From: Saprospiraceae bacterium
GTDB lineage: Bacteria > Bacteroidota > Bacteroidia > Chitinophagales > Saprospiraceae
Assembly (NCBI GenBank): GCA_018057925.1
Contig: JAGPCT010000019.1
Location: forward strand, 1 to 58,545
Reading direction: 5' to 3'
DNA length: 58,545 bases
Of this stretch, positions 26,090-34,448 are shown in pieces. Within the stretch, counting starts at the first letter, position 1, and each line of letters opens with the position of its first letter. The notes beneath the pieces are model-generated. The model was not told the origin of the DNA. It saw only the letters and a list, made by a program, of their open reading frames with translations, and searched no databases. A program made the translations under genes and the position numbers.

Positions 26090-27715
26090 ATGAAAAAGAA
26101 TATGGCTTCCGGTATCTTGGTAATTACCCTTTTTTTGCTCCACATCTCCTCTGTAAGCGCCAAAAAGTTTTATGTTGACCCAATGGTTGGATCGATGGAT
26201 AATGATGGTTCCTACGCCTCGCCATGGTCCACATTGGAAGAAGTATTTGAGAATGATTTGATCGAAACACAATCTTGGAATCCGCTACCATATACACCCG
26301 GAGAAAGCATATTAGTGCCCAAAAATGCAGGAGCTCCGGTTCATGCCGGTGATACACTTGTATTGCGTACCGGGTTGCATGGCAATGTCTTCATTCGGGG
26401 CGCCACAAATGCAAAGGATATCGTCATAATCGCCGAAGAAGGTCACACTCCGATCTTAGCAGATATCCAATTATCTGCGGCGAAGCATTGGCAACTCATC
26501 GGTCTTACTTTTGACGCCTCTGCATATCAATTTGATACACGAGGGACATTCATCTTCGTTGAAGATCACGGCTGGCATGGTCCTTCCGGAAATATCTTAA
26601 TCAGAGGTTGTACTCTGAGAAGCATACCTGATGCTACGGGGTGGACTATTGACGATTGGAACCAAAATGCCATAAGCGGCATTCTCATCGAAGGCAACCA
26701 ATCTATTGTTGAAAACAACACCCTAATCAATATAAACTTCGGCATATCCATCAGCGGCGACACAAGCCGGGTCTATGGGAATCAAATCATTAATTTCTCA
26801 GGTGATGGGATACGACCACAAGGCTCCTTTATCAATGTAGAATCCAACACAATAAAAAATTGTTATGCCGTCAATGCTAATCATGATGATGGTATTCAGT
26901 CGTTTAATTTGTATGGTGACCGTTTTGAATACAATACAATCCGAGGTAACACCATTATCAATTATGAGGATATCAACCAGCCTTTCCGTGGCTCCCTTCA
27001 GGGTATTGGGTGTTTTGATGGTCCCTATCGCAACTGGACGATAGAAAACAACCTCATCGTCGTTGACCATTGGCATGGGATTTCTCTATATGGTGCTTAT
27101 GATTGTAAGGTGATTAATAATACGGTCATTGACCCGACTCCCGAAGACACTCCGGGTCCGGCATGGATATTAATAACAGACCACAAAGACGGCACGCCCA
27201 GTGAGCGGTGTGTGGTATATAATAACCTTGCCGGAAAGATCAACGTCGATTCCATCGAATCCAACAACTTAGTGGTTGATACATATTCCGACTATGATCA
27301 ATATTTTCGGGATTATAAAGCCGGTGACTTCCGACTCCGCCCGAATAGTCCTGCTATTGACGGTGGACGAAATGATGTGGCGCCGGCAGTGGATATTTTG
27401 GGCACAACTCGCCCTCAGGGTCAATATGTTGATGTCGGTGCGTATGAATTTGTTGATACCACGACAACCGCTATTCTCTCCGGCAAAAGTACTGGATGGA
27501 AGCTTTTTCCCAATCCTGTACACCGTGAATTATACCTCTCCGGAGATATTAGCCTTCCCCTCTATATCTTAGATGCCACAGGGAGGATAATACTTATTGT
27601 CAAAGAGGTCAAAGGAAGGCAAGATGTAGTGAAAATACCTGTTTCGGGATTGGCAGAAGGTATATATTTCATTCAACCTACCAATGGCAAAGCCGCACTC
27701 TTTTTAAAAATATAA
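26090..27715 (+). CDS. Secreted right-handed beta-helix protein with T9SS sorting domain
   Basis: 541 residues with a signal peptide (MKKNMASGILVITLFLLHIS, cut near VSA). A parallel right-handed beta-helix (about 70-410) is seen in many turns of the type ISGILIEGNQSIVENNTL, GISISGDTSRVYGNQI and WTIENNLIVV, as in pectate-lyase-like and PbH1 repeat proteins. The stretch RLRPNSPAIDGG, then VDVGAYEF, is the common end of such domains. A Por/T9SS sorting signal closes the protein (about 465-541, LFPNPVHRELYLSG ... GIYFIQPTNG). It is probably surface-exposed and polysaccharide-directed; enzyme activity is not evident from motifs. Monocistronic, with its own promoter. Confidence 0.85.
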   Translation: MKKNMASGILVITLFLLHISSVSAKKFYVDPMVGSMDNDGSYASPWSTLEEVFENDLIETQSWNPLPYTPGESILVPKNAGAPVHAGDTLVLRTGLHGNVFIRGATNAKDIVIIAEEGHTPILADIQLSAAKHWQLIGLTFDASAYQFDTRGTFIFVEDHGWHGPSGNILIRGCTLRSIPDATGWTIDDWNQNAISGILIEGNQSIVENNTLININFGISISGDTSRVYGNQIINFSGDGIRPQGSFINVESNTIKNCYAVNANHDDGIQSFNLYGDRFEYNTIRGNTIINYEDINQPFRGSLQGIGCFDGPYRNWTIENNLIVVDHWHGISLYGAYDCKVINNTVIDPTPEDTPGPAWILITDHKDGTPSERCVVYNNLAGKINVDSIESNNLVVDTYSDYDQYFRDYKAGDFRLRPNSPAIDGGRNDVAPAVDILGTTRPQGQYVDVGAYEFVDTTTTAILSGKSTGWKLFPNPVHRELYLSGDISLPLYILDATGRIILIVKEVKGRQDVVKIPVSGLAEGIYFIQPTNGKAALFLKI

Positions 27716-27758
27716 TTAAATACAATCCTTTAGAAATCATAAAAACAAAACGGTATTA

Positions 27759-28409
27759 CTACTGCAACCTAGCTATTTCCGACACATTGCCGGATACCTT
27801 GTCCCCTACGGACACCAAGATCTCTGTTCCTAACGGGAAATACAAGTCCACACGCGATCCAAACTTGATGAAGCCCATCTCACCACCACGAGATACTTCC
27901 TGTCCATCTTTTAAGTAATTGACTATCCTGCGAGCCATAGCTCCAGCCACTTGACGCATTAATACCTTGTGTTCATTATGCTGGTAAACAATAGTTGTTC
28001 GCTCATTCTCGGTAGAGGATTTGGGATTCCATGCTGCCAAATACTTGCCCGGATGATATTTATTGAAAATAACTTTGCCTGAGATTGGATTTCGATTGAC
28101 GTGCACATTCGTAGGTGACATAAAGATGCTCACTTGAAGACAATCCGTTTTCAAGAATTCTTCTTCAAAGACTTTTTCAATCACAACAACTTTACCATCA
28201 GCAGGAGAAGTGACAATATCAGGATGCCCGGATGGAATAGGTCGCGTCGGATTACGGAAAAACTGCAATACCGTAACCATCAAAAATGCAATCATCGCAT
28301 AGCCAAACCACATCCAATTGGGAAGAAATTGACAGAATAGCCAACCTATCAAAATACTCACAATGATTGCTACTATGATGGTAGCCTTTCCTTCTCTATG
28401 TATAAACAT
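27759..28409 (-). CDS. psd: Phosphatidylserine decarboxylase family protein
   Basis: 216 residues, the short (archaeal/Bacteroidota) Psd type. It makes phosphatidylethanolamine from phosphatidylserine at the inner membrane. Two membrane helices are at the N-terminus (about 10-55), then VTSPADGKVVVIEKVFEEE, then SIFMSPTNVHVNRNPISG with the conserved His. The self-cleavage site is seen as GFIKFGSRVDLYFP, with the Gly-Ser bond that yields the pyruvoyl Ser. The gene follows cdsA by 6 bases, so CDP-diacylglycerol formation and PE formation are encoded together. Confidence 0.93.
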   Translation of the reverse strand: MFIHREGKATIIVAIIVSILIGWLFCQFLPNWMWFGYAMIAFLMVTVLQFFRNPTRPIPSGHPDIVTSPADGKVVVIEKVFEEEFLKTDCLQVSIFMSPTNVHVNRNPISGKVIFNKYHPGKYLAAWNPKSSTENERTTIVYQHNEHKVLMRQVAGAMARRIVNYLKDGQEVSRGGEMGFIKFGSRVDLYFPLGTEILVSVGDKVSGNVSEIARLQ

Positions 28410-28415
28410 CTTATT

Positions 28416-29237
28416 TTAGCTTATTTGTATGTAAAGGTAAACAAAGACGACAACATATAGGAAGGAATCAAACCTATCCAAAAAACCGCCATGTCCCGGC
28501 AAATAATTTCCCGTGTCTTTTATATTGTATTGTCGCTTTATTTTGGATTCCACCAAGTCTCCCATTGTTGCTGTGATGCCCGTGATAGCCGCTATTATCG
28601 ACCATTGTGGCCAGGTAAAGGCATTATTCAATAGAGAAAGTGGGTAGGCGGCTGCGATGGTTAATAGTATGCCGCCCAATGTCCCTTCAATGGTTTTCTT
28701 GGGAGACACCGCAGGAAACAATGGTCGTCGTCCTATAGCCGAACCAACTAAATATGCGCCGGTATCATTGGCCCAGATCAATGGTATTATGCCCAATAGC
28801 GGCAAATAGCTGAATGTCCCCTGTACATAACCTAATCGGTATGCCAACAAACAAGGAATACCGATATACATCATGCCAAATAAGCCGTGTGAAGTCTTTG
28901 TTATTATATTTGTATTGACAGAAAACAACAACGATGCCATAAATAAGAATAAACAAGCTGAAATTATTGTTACCCAAAAGATGGAATCATCCGTGAGATA
29001 ACCCTTTTGTACCATCATTGCCACGACGATGGGAGAAGCACAGAATAGTAAAACTTGAAATATCAGGACATTCTGTTTTTCTCCGGAAAGAATCTTCATC
29101 AACTCAATACCACAAAAAACGCTGATCAGCAGGAGAAGAAGAAAATATGTCCATTCGTGTATCATCAACCCTCCAATGACAATTGCCGTAAAGAATATAG
29201 CGGTATAGAGTCGAGTTGATATATCTGAGAAACGCAT
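28416..29237 (-). CDS. cdsA: Phosphatidate cytidylyltransferase CdsA
   Basis: 273 residues with about eight membrane helices. It makes CDP-diacylglycerol from phosphatidate and CTP. The family signature lies at the C-terminal end: GAYLVGSAIGRRPLFPAVSP followed by KKTIEGTLGG, then MGDLVESKIKRQYNIKDTGN and LPGHGGFLDRFDS. The start ATG shares its A with the stop of the upstream CPBP gene (TAATG), and psd follows. The operon CPBP protease - cdsA - psd is a common arrangement in Bacteroidota. Confidence 0.96.
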   Translation of the reverse strand: MRFSDISTRLYTAIFFTAIVIGGLMIHEWTYFLLLLLISVFCGIELMKILSGEKQNVLIFQVLLFCASPIVVAMMVQKGYLTDDSIFWVTIISACLFLFMASLLFSVNTNIITKTSHGLFGMMYIGIPCLLAYRLGYVQGTFSYLPLLGIIPLIWANDTGAYLVGSAIGRRPLFPAVSPKKTIEGTLGGILLTIAAAYPLSLLNNAFTWPQWSIIAAITGITATMGDLVESKIKRQYNIKDTGNYLPGHGGFLDRFDSFLYVVVFVYLYIQIS

Positions 29238-30199
29238 TAGACTCTTTTTTTATTTTTGGCAAAATAGGATTGAAACGCAGTGGCTAATAACATCAAAAGT
29301 ACTGTGCTGATAAATACAAGCCATATAGGTACACTGTAATTATCCACATCATGCATTCTCGTAGTGTCATTGCGCACAAAGTACTGTAAAATAACCTGTA
29401 CTGCATTATTTACAAAATGTGCTATCATCGGATAGGCTATATTTCCTGACCACATCATCAAGTATCCAAGGACCAATCCCAATATAATGCGTGGAAAAAA
29501 ACCTTCAAACTGCATGTGTATGGCACTGAATACTATGGCTGTAAGCCACATCGTGACGTGTTTGTTTTGGAGTAGCTGGCCCAAAATTGTTTGTAAGAAG
29601 CCGCGAAAGATTAACTCTTCACTGATAGCCGGAATAAGTGCGATGAGGAGGACATTGACGCCGAGAATCCAAGGCGAATCATTGTCTAACCACAGTCGAA
29701 CTAACTTTTCCGTCTGATCTTCCATATTGTGCAACACGTCCGGTAACGGAATTAATTTGTTTATTTCAGATGAAAACTGCACCAGGGGATACGCACTAAT
29801 AAGGATTAATACACCCATCAAAGTAGCATTCCAATTGACCTGCGGGACGAAGTGAAACACGGAGAATCCGGTATGCTTCTTAAAGAAATACATGGTTAGT
29901 AAGGCGGGTACTATGAAAACAAAAAAATGTTGATTGAAAATAATAGCCCGATAAATCCAGGCAATACGGTTCAATTGGTCGGCATCGATACCTTCAAAGT
30001 TGAAAACACCAATGTCTATGCCGGATAGATCTCCAACCATACCGGTTATAATAGTGTCGACCAAGACTCCGCAAAAAATCAATGCCAGTAGTAAAATAAT
30101 CCATTTTAGCCAGAAAGAAAATTCTTTATGCGGCGGTAAATCATTGTCCTGAATCATAAAGCGTAGCGTACAATATTCATGGTGCACGGTCAGATACAT
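29237..30199 (-). CDS. CPBP-family intramembrane metalloprotease
   Basis: 320 residues, perhaps from the ATG at 30157, with about eight membrane helices. The CPBP/Abi (CAAX-like) motif 1, EELIFRGFLQ, is clear. Motif 2 has an FxxxH-like stretch (AIVFSAIHMQFEGFFPRI), and a later AHFVNNAVQV provides the last His/Asn. These are glutamate-type intramembrane proteases; the substrate is unknown. First gene of the three-gene phospholipid operon. Confidence 0.92.
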   Translation of the reverse strand: MYLTVHHEYCTLRFMIQDNDLPPHKEFSFWLKWIILLLALIFCGVLVDTIITGMVGDLSGIDIGVFNFEGIDADQLNRIAWIYRAIIFNQHFFVFIVPALLTMYFFKKHTGFSVFHFVPQVNWNATLMGVLILISAYPLVQFSSEINKLIPLPDVLHNMEDQTEKLVRLWLDNDSPWILGVNVLLIALIPAISEELIFRGFLQTILGQLLQNKHVTMWLTAIVFSAIHMQFEGFFPRIILGLVLGYLMMWSGNIAYPMIAHFVNNAVQVILQYFVRNDTTRMHDVDNYSVPIWLVFISTVLLMLLATAFQSYFAKNKKRV

Positions 30200-30409
30200 A
30201 TCGACCCTTGCGGCGCAAAGATAATATTATCTATCATTCCATTTATAGGGCATACCTTAAGTATTTTCTTTTTTCTTTATCCAGAATTCCTTTGTAAAGA
30301 ACAGTGATATTTTTATCCCAAATTCATCTGATTGGAAAAAATATTGACTTTGCTACTTTAGCCCACATTCCGCATAAAACAATCGTATTTATCCCTATTG
30401 AGGATTCTT

Positions 30410-30796
30410 CTATATCAATGGATGACTATTTCTCTCTCTATGATATGCTATTTTTGCCTGAAACATCTCTGACATTTTATCGGCTCGCCATATCGCTTCT
30501 TCGGCCAATTCACCATAAAATAAATCATTTATCGTCTCATAAAACAACTTTAACCATCGATCAAAGTGTTCTCTTTCTACCGGTAACGTAGCGTGCGGCG
30601 GAAAGGGTGCGCCCTGATACGTGCGGTCATCCAACAAAACCGTTTGCCAAAAGGTAACCATCTTCTCTAAGTGTTCCGGCCACCTATCTTGAATACGCTC
30701 ATTGAAAATATCAGCAAGGAGTTTGTCTTCCCTTATCTTGTCGTAAAAGGTATATACCAGTTCTCTGATATCTTCTATATTTTCTATTTTTTTCAT
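30410..30796 (-). CDS. Group III truncated haemoglobin
   Basis: 128 residues, the usual length. Signatures of the cytosolic 2-on-2 globin family group III: YTFYDKIREDKLLADIFN at the N-terminus, EHLEKMVTFWQTVLLDDRTY with the E-helix region, then the proximal-His segment REHFDRWLKLFYETINDLF. Group III truncated globins bind O2, NO or sulfide; the role is not settled. Its ATG overlaps the stop of the di-haem peroxidase gene (ATGA, 30793-30796), so it belongs to the mbnP-mbnH-like operon. The start Met is followed by KKIENIEDIRELV, as in relatives. Confidence 0.92.
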   Translation of the reverse strand: MKKIENIEDIRELVYTFYDKIREDKLLADIFNERIQDRWPEHLEKMVTFWQTVLLDDRTYQGAPFPPHATLPVEREHFDRWLKLFYETINDLFYGELAEEAIWRADKMSEMFQAKIAYHRERNSHPLI

Positions 30797-31815
30797 TCCG
30801 GCTGAAATATTGGGTTTCGGATAAAATTTATATCTGTTAAACTATTTAAAAAAAGAATCAAGTCATTACGCTCAGCATCTGATAGGCTAAAGCCCTTAAT
30901 TAACGGGCTCTTTGTTGGATATGAAAATCCTCCTTTTTCATATCCTCGGATGACGTCGCTTAGCGTAGCTACACTACCATCATGCATATAGGGTGCAGAA
31001 AAAGCGACATTTCGCAAACTTGGAATCTTATACTTGCCCAGGTCTTCCTCCTTTAAAGTTAACCTATATCGACCATCTTCGGGATTATAGGTATATTGTC
31101 CATTATTCTCAAATGAGTAATTGGTCAAATTGACACCACTATGACACTTTTTACACCCACACCGTTCACTTTCAAACAATTCCAAACCTCGACGAGCACC
31201 TGCTGATAGTGCGCTCTTCTGACCTGATAAATATTTGTCATAATCACTTTGAGCGCTGATGAGACTTCTTTCAAAACACGCCAAAGCTCTCGTAACGACA
31301 TAAGCATCCGGTGCTCGACCATAAGCCTTCATCGCCATATCAATGTATTCGGGTATGAGGTTAACACGTCGGACGATAGCCGGCATATTAAAGTTAAATT
31401 CATTGTGTTCCTGTATAGGTACCAATATCTGCATTTCGATAGTGGGAACTCCTCCAGCACCCGTATAATATGGCTGATATGCCAAATTGATGAGGGGCGG
31501 CACATTGAGCGTCGTGTTGAGGTTATTAACACCCTTTGTAAATGTTTTATTATCCCCAAAAGCAAAGGTTTGGCGATGACAGGATGCACAACTTTTTGTA
31601 CTATCAAATGAAAATAATGGGTCATAAAACAATCTCTTCCCAAGTTTCCACCTATCCGGTGTGTAATGATTGTCTTCCGGTTGCGGTACGGCTTCAAAGT
31701 GTGCCGGAACTTCCATCAACTCCGGAAAATTGATTATTTCCTCTTTGTCACAGGAAAGAAACAATAAAACCAATAGGACTGATACGGATAGACTATATGT
31801 TTTAATATGTAACAA
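30793..31815 (-). CDS. Di-haem c-type peroxidase, MbnH/MauG/CcpA-like, lipoprotein
   Basis: 340 residues with a lipoprotein-type signal (LSVSVLLVLLFLSC). Two c-haem sites are visible: CASCHRQTFAF (about residue 76) and CKKCHSGVNLTNY (about 220). Later come YMHDGSVATLSDVI and LILFLNSL, standard for bacterial cytochrome-c peroxidases and MauG-like enzymes. The partner immediately upstream is an MbnP-family protein. In methanobactin loci the MbnH enzyme oxidises a Trp of MbnP to kynurenine, making a copper site. It overlaps both neighbours (14 bases with mbnP, 4 with the globin). I cannot tell MbnH from CcpA by sequence alone; context favours MbnH-like. Confidence 0.9.
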   Translation of the reverse strand: MLHIKTYSLSVSVLLVLLFLSCDKEEIINFPELMEVPAHFEAVPQPEDNHYTPDRWKLGKRLFYDPLFSFDSTKSCASCHRQTFAFGDNKTFTKGVNNLNTTLNVPPLINLAYQPYYTGAGGVPTIEMQILVPIQEHNEFNFNMPAIVRRVNLIPEYIDMAMKAYGRAPDAYVVTRALACFERSLISAQSDYDKYLSGQKSALSAGARRGLELFESERCGCKKCHSGVNLTNYSFENNGQYTYNPEDGRYRLTLKEEDLGKYKIPSLRNVAFSAPYMHDGSVATLSDVIRGYEKGGFSYPTKSPLIKGFSLSDAERNDLILFLNSLTDINFIRNPIFQPE

Positions 31816-32761
31816 GACGCTGGACCATCATTGGTTGTCCCTTACGGTACATCGTGATAAAATAGATTCCCGGGACCATGTCGCCGGTTTTAATCGCTGA
31901 TCCGTCTTTCAGATTACGGATTGTTTTTATTATTATGCCATTGATAGCAGATATAGATATATCAAATTCTTCTTTTGCCATGGTATGTATGGTTACTTCG
32001 CCATGACCGTAAGGAATCAAGTTGGGCTGCACCTGAAATGTTGTATTCTGTATCGCTTTTTTTGACGCCGTTTTATCCCAGCTAAATACATATTTTTGAA
32101 AATTTTCAGCCAGTTTTATGGCAAACTTAGTAGGTCCATGATAAAATATGCCGATAGAGGCATCCAACTCTCGCATCGCCATGTCGTAGTCTGCCCTGAC
32201 AGGAATAGTTAGTTGTCCATTTGAAGCCTCCACATTCATCACGATTTCCTGTTGTCTATAATTCTCATTACCGAGTGTATGAATCTGAAATGGACTTTCA
32301 AACAGATTGCCACCTTCTCCTTCCAAAGCAATAAAGTTGTATCCGGACGCCCATCCCCAGTGCATTGCGGGCTCTTTAAGTGCCAGTGGATGGCCTTCGG
32401 GATAGACGGATGGGTCTGCATTGTTGTGTGCCGGATCAACTCCGATATGGAAAATGACTTTTTCCAAATGTTGTATATCAAATACACCCAATTCAAAGGA
32501 AGATCTTTTTGTAACATCAGCCAGTATCCAATAGTTATCCACCGGAGTAACCTTTCCACCGTCGTGCACCAGCGAAATCTCTGAAATATAATACTCTAAT
32601 CGCGTTATTTTAAAGGGCGTATTGAGATCATTATTACCGGTATTGTCCAAGGTAAAAGAGCTGCCACCCAGATAGTGACTGATGTTAAAAAAAACTTTAT
32701 TTTGAGCTTGTGACAAAGTGATGACACTGCACAGTATAAAAAGTAGTAAATTTTTTCTCAT
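31802..32761 (-). CDS. MbnP-family protein with T9SS-like C-terminus
   Basis: 319 residues with signal peptide MRKNLLLFILCSVITLSQAQ. The middle (about 22-235) matches the MbnP domain: ITRLEYYISEISLVHDGG, FHIGVDPAHNNADPSVYPEG, then EPAMHWGWASGYNFIALEGE, containing the conserved Trp pair that in studied MbnP proteins is modified by the partner di-haem enzyme. The last about 65 residues (VTIHTMAKEEFDISISAING ... GIYFITMYRKGQPMMVQRLV) look like a Por/T9SS sorting domain, so it may reach the outer surface. First gene of the mbnP - di-haem peroxidase - globin operon. A role in copper handling is inferred. Confidence 0.88.
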   Translation of the reverse strand: MRKNLLLFILCSVITLSQAQNKVFFNISHYLGGSSFTLDNTGNNDLNTPFKITRLEYYISEISLVHDGGKVTPVDNYWILADVTKRSSFELGVFDIQHLEKVIFHIGVDPAHNNADPSVYPEGHPLALKEPAMHWGWASGYNFIALEGEGGNLFESPFQIHTLGNENYRQQEIVMNVEASNGQLTIPVRADYDMAMRELDASIGIFYHGPTKFAIKLAENFQKYVFSWDKTASKKAIQNTTFQVQPNLIPYGHGEVTIHTMAKEEFDISISAINGIIIKTIRNLKDGSAIKTGDMVPGIYFITMYRKGQPMMVQRLVTY

Positions 32762-32799
32762 TTGGTAGTTCTAAATTATAATACTCGTAAATAATTCCA

Positions 32800-32834
32800 C
32801 AAATCTACACCTTTTATTTATAAATATATCAAAA
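32800..32834 (-). promoter_or_regulatory. Promoter of the mbnP operon
   Basis: On the minus strand: TTTTG, 22 bases, TAGATTTG (plus-strand 32800-32807). The -7 element fits TAnnTTTG; the spacing is slightly long. Confidence 0.5.
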
Positions 32835-32970
32835 TCACCACATTGAGAACTATTTCTTTGCTAACTTTTTCCTTTACTTTAACCGCTACGTTTAAATTTC
32901 TTTTCACCAAAGTTATTAACTCTAATGTGATCTTTGTCTTTCCCAACGCTCGAAAAAATTCCAAAAAAAC

Positions 32971-33017
32971 TTGTAGAACTAAAATATTTGCGTAACTTTG
33001 TCATTCATTGACAAGTT
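32971..33017 (+). promoter_or_regulatory. Promoter and overlapping operator of the restriction-modification controller
   Basis: TTG (32971-32973), 19 bases, TAACTTTG (32993-33000). The palindrome AACTTTGTCA-TTCAT-TGACAAGTT (32994-33017) overlaps the -7 element and ends 15 bases before the ATG of the Xre gene. Its position suggests self-repression, as for C proteins. Confidence 0.65.
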
Positions 33018-33032
33018 AAAATTTACAAGCAA

Positions 33033-33341
33033 ATGAAAGCAACGTTTGGAGAATACATCAGACAATTACGTACAGACAAAGGTTTTACTTTGACTGAACT
33101 TGCAGCACTTCTCAAACTTGACTCTGCAAATTTGAGTAAAATCGAAAATAATAAACGAGAATTTGACGAAAAGCGTTTAGACAAATTGGCAAACGCTTTT
33201 GACCTTGACTTTGAAAAACTGAAAACCGAATATTTTGGCGACCAATTTGCTAAAAAAATGTACGCTTATAATTGCTCGACTGAAACTCTAATAGTGGCAG
33301 AAGAAAAAGTCAACTATTTGAAAAGTAAGAACGTAAAATAA
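33033..33341 (+). CDS. Xre-family HTH regulator (restriction-modification controller candidate)
   Basis: 102 residues with an N-terminal HTH of Xre type (about 8-62: IRQLRTDKGFTLTELAALLK, then LDSANLSKIENNKREFDEKR). A C-terminal helical tail (about 65-102, ETLIVAEEKVNYLKSK) may dimerise. It lies 13 bases before a cytosine methyltransferase and heads the RM island; controller (C) proteins of RM systems have this fold and place. The palindrome over its promoter fits self-control. It is a little longer than classic C proteins (about 80), a type common next to Bacteroidota 5mC methylases. Confidence 0.85.
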   Translation: MKATFGEYIRQLRTDKGFTLTELAALLKLDSANLSKIENNKREFDEKRLDKLANAFDLDFEKLKTEYFGDQFAKKMYAYNCSTETLIVAEEKVNYLKSKNVK

Positions 33342-33354
33342 GGGAAAATAAGAT

Positions 33355-34446
33355 TTGAAGATGAAAAGTAAACCAACAGTAATAGACTTGTTTTGCGGTT
33401 GTGGTGGACTTTCTTATGGGTTCATCGAAGCAGGTTATGATGTACTTTTGGGTATTGACCATTGGAAAGATGCGATTGTAACTTTTGAAAATACACACAA
33501 ATATGCAAAAGGAATAGTTGCTGATTTATTTAAAGAAACACCAAAAGAAATTTCAAAGCAAATTGGTATTAAAGAAGTTGATGTAATTATTGGTGGTCCG
33601 CCTTGTCAAGGTTTTTCCATTGCAGGAAAAAGAATTGTTGATGATGAACGCAATCAACTTTACAAATCATTTGTAAATTTTGTTGATTTTTACAAACCTA
33701 AAGCTTTTATAATGGAAAATGTTCCAAATATTATTTCTTTGGGGAAAGGTGTAGTAAAAGACAGTATCATTGAAGATTTTGAAATACTTGGTTATACAGT
33801 TGTTTACAAAGTTTTATTGGCTTCCGATTATGGAGTTCCACAGAATAGAAAAAGAGCATTTTTTGTTGGTACAAAAAATAATAAAGAATTTGTTTTTCCC
33901 GAACCGACAACAGAAAAACATATTACATCAAAAGAAGCTATTTCAGATTTACCAAAAGACACATTGGAGGATGGAAGTAAATACCCTATAAAACCCCAAA
34001 ATGAATTTCAATATTTAATGAGAAAAAATTCCAAAGGAGTTTTCAATCATCAAATTACAATTCATAATGAAAAAACAATTGAAATTATTTCGTTGGTTCC
34101 AGATGGTGGCAATTACAAGAATTTACCAAAAGAACTTCATCAGACAAGAAAAGTAAATATTGCGTGGACAAGATTAAACAGTCAAAAACCTAGTTTTACG
34201 ATTGACACAGGACACAATCATCATTTTCATTATGAATTTGACCGAGTACCAACTGCGAGAGAAAGTGCAAGACTTCAATCTTTTCCCGATGATTATATTT
34301 TCAAAGGTGGGAAAACAAGTCAGTTAAATAATGTAAATTTTGGTTTGGGCGTTCCCTTCGGTCGGGCTTTCCGTTCCAATCTTTTTGTTCGTTCCTCACA
34401 AAAAGGATTTCCACTGCAATCCCTAACGCAAAAAAATGTCGCATAG
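33355..34446 (+). CDS. DNA (cytosine-5) methyltransferase 1, C-terminus replaced
   Basis: 363 residues. The 5mC-methylase motifs are present in order: I (IDLFCGCGGLSYGFIEAGY), IV (VIIGGPPCQGFSIAG, with the catalytic Cys), VI (FIMENVPNI), VIII (PQNRKRAFFVG), a short target-recognition region (about 190-290) and motif IX (TARESARLQSFPDDYIF). After KTSQ (about residue 322) one expects motif X (xQxGNAVPP); instead the frame reads LGVPFGRAFRSN and so on to the stop. That stretch is the antisense of a structured element (see 34347-34429) found elsewhere in the window, so the real C-terminus has been lost. Activity without motif X is doubtful. Confidence 0.9.
   Translation: MKMKSKPTVIDLFCGCGGLSYGFIEAGYDVLLGIDHWKDAIVTFENTHKYAKGIVADLFKETPKEISKQIGIKEVDVIIGGPPCQGFSIAGKRIVDDERNQLYKSFVNFVDFYKPKAFIMENVPNIISLGKGVVKDSIIEDFEILGYTVVYKVLLASDYGVPQNRKRAFFVGTKNNKEFVFPEPTTEKHITSKEAISDLPKDTLEDGSKYPIKPQNEFQYLMRKNSKGVFNHQITIHNEKTIEIISLVPDGGNYKNLPKELHQTRKVNIAWTRLNSQKPSFTIDTGHNHHFHYEFDRVPTARESARLQSFPDDYIFKGGKTSQLNNVNFGLGVPFGRAFRSNLFVRSSQKGFPLQSLTQKNVA
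34347..34429 (-). ncRNA. Structured RNA-like element, 'Flavo-1'-like, copy 2
   Basis: Read on the minus strand: GCGTTAGGGATTGCAGTGG at the start and ACGGAAAGCCCGACC near the end, closing in AACGCCC. These match copy 1 at 18240-18325 (GCGTGAGGGATAGAAGCGG; GCGGATAGCCTGACC; CACGCCC), with GCGTT/AACGC replacing GCGTG/CACGC in the closing stem. The internal hairpin is CTTTTTGT / ACAAAAAG. It lies entirely within the 3' end of the methyltransferase frame. Confidence 0.6.
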
Positions 34447-34448
34447 AT

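Noticed and set aside
30304-30591. Plus-strand frame opposite the truncated haemoglobin
   Set aside because: Antisense to a clear family member.
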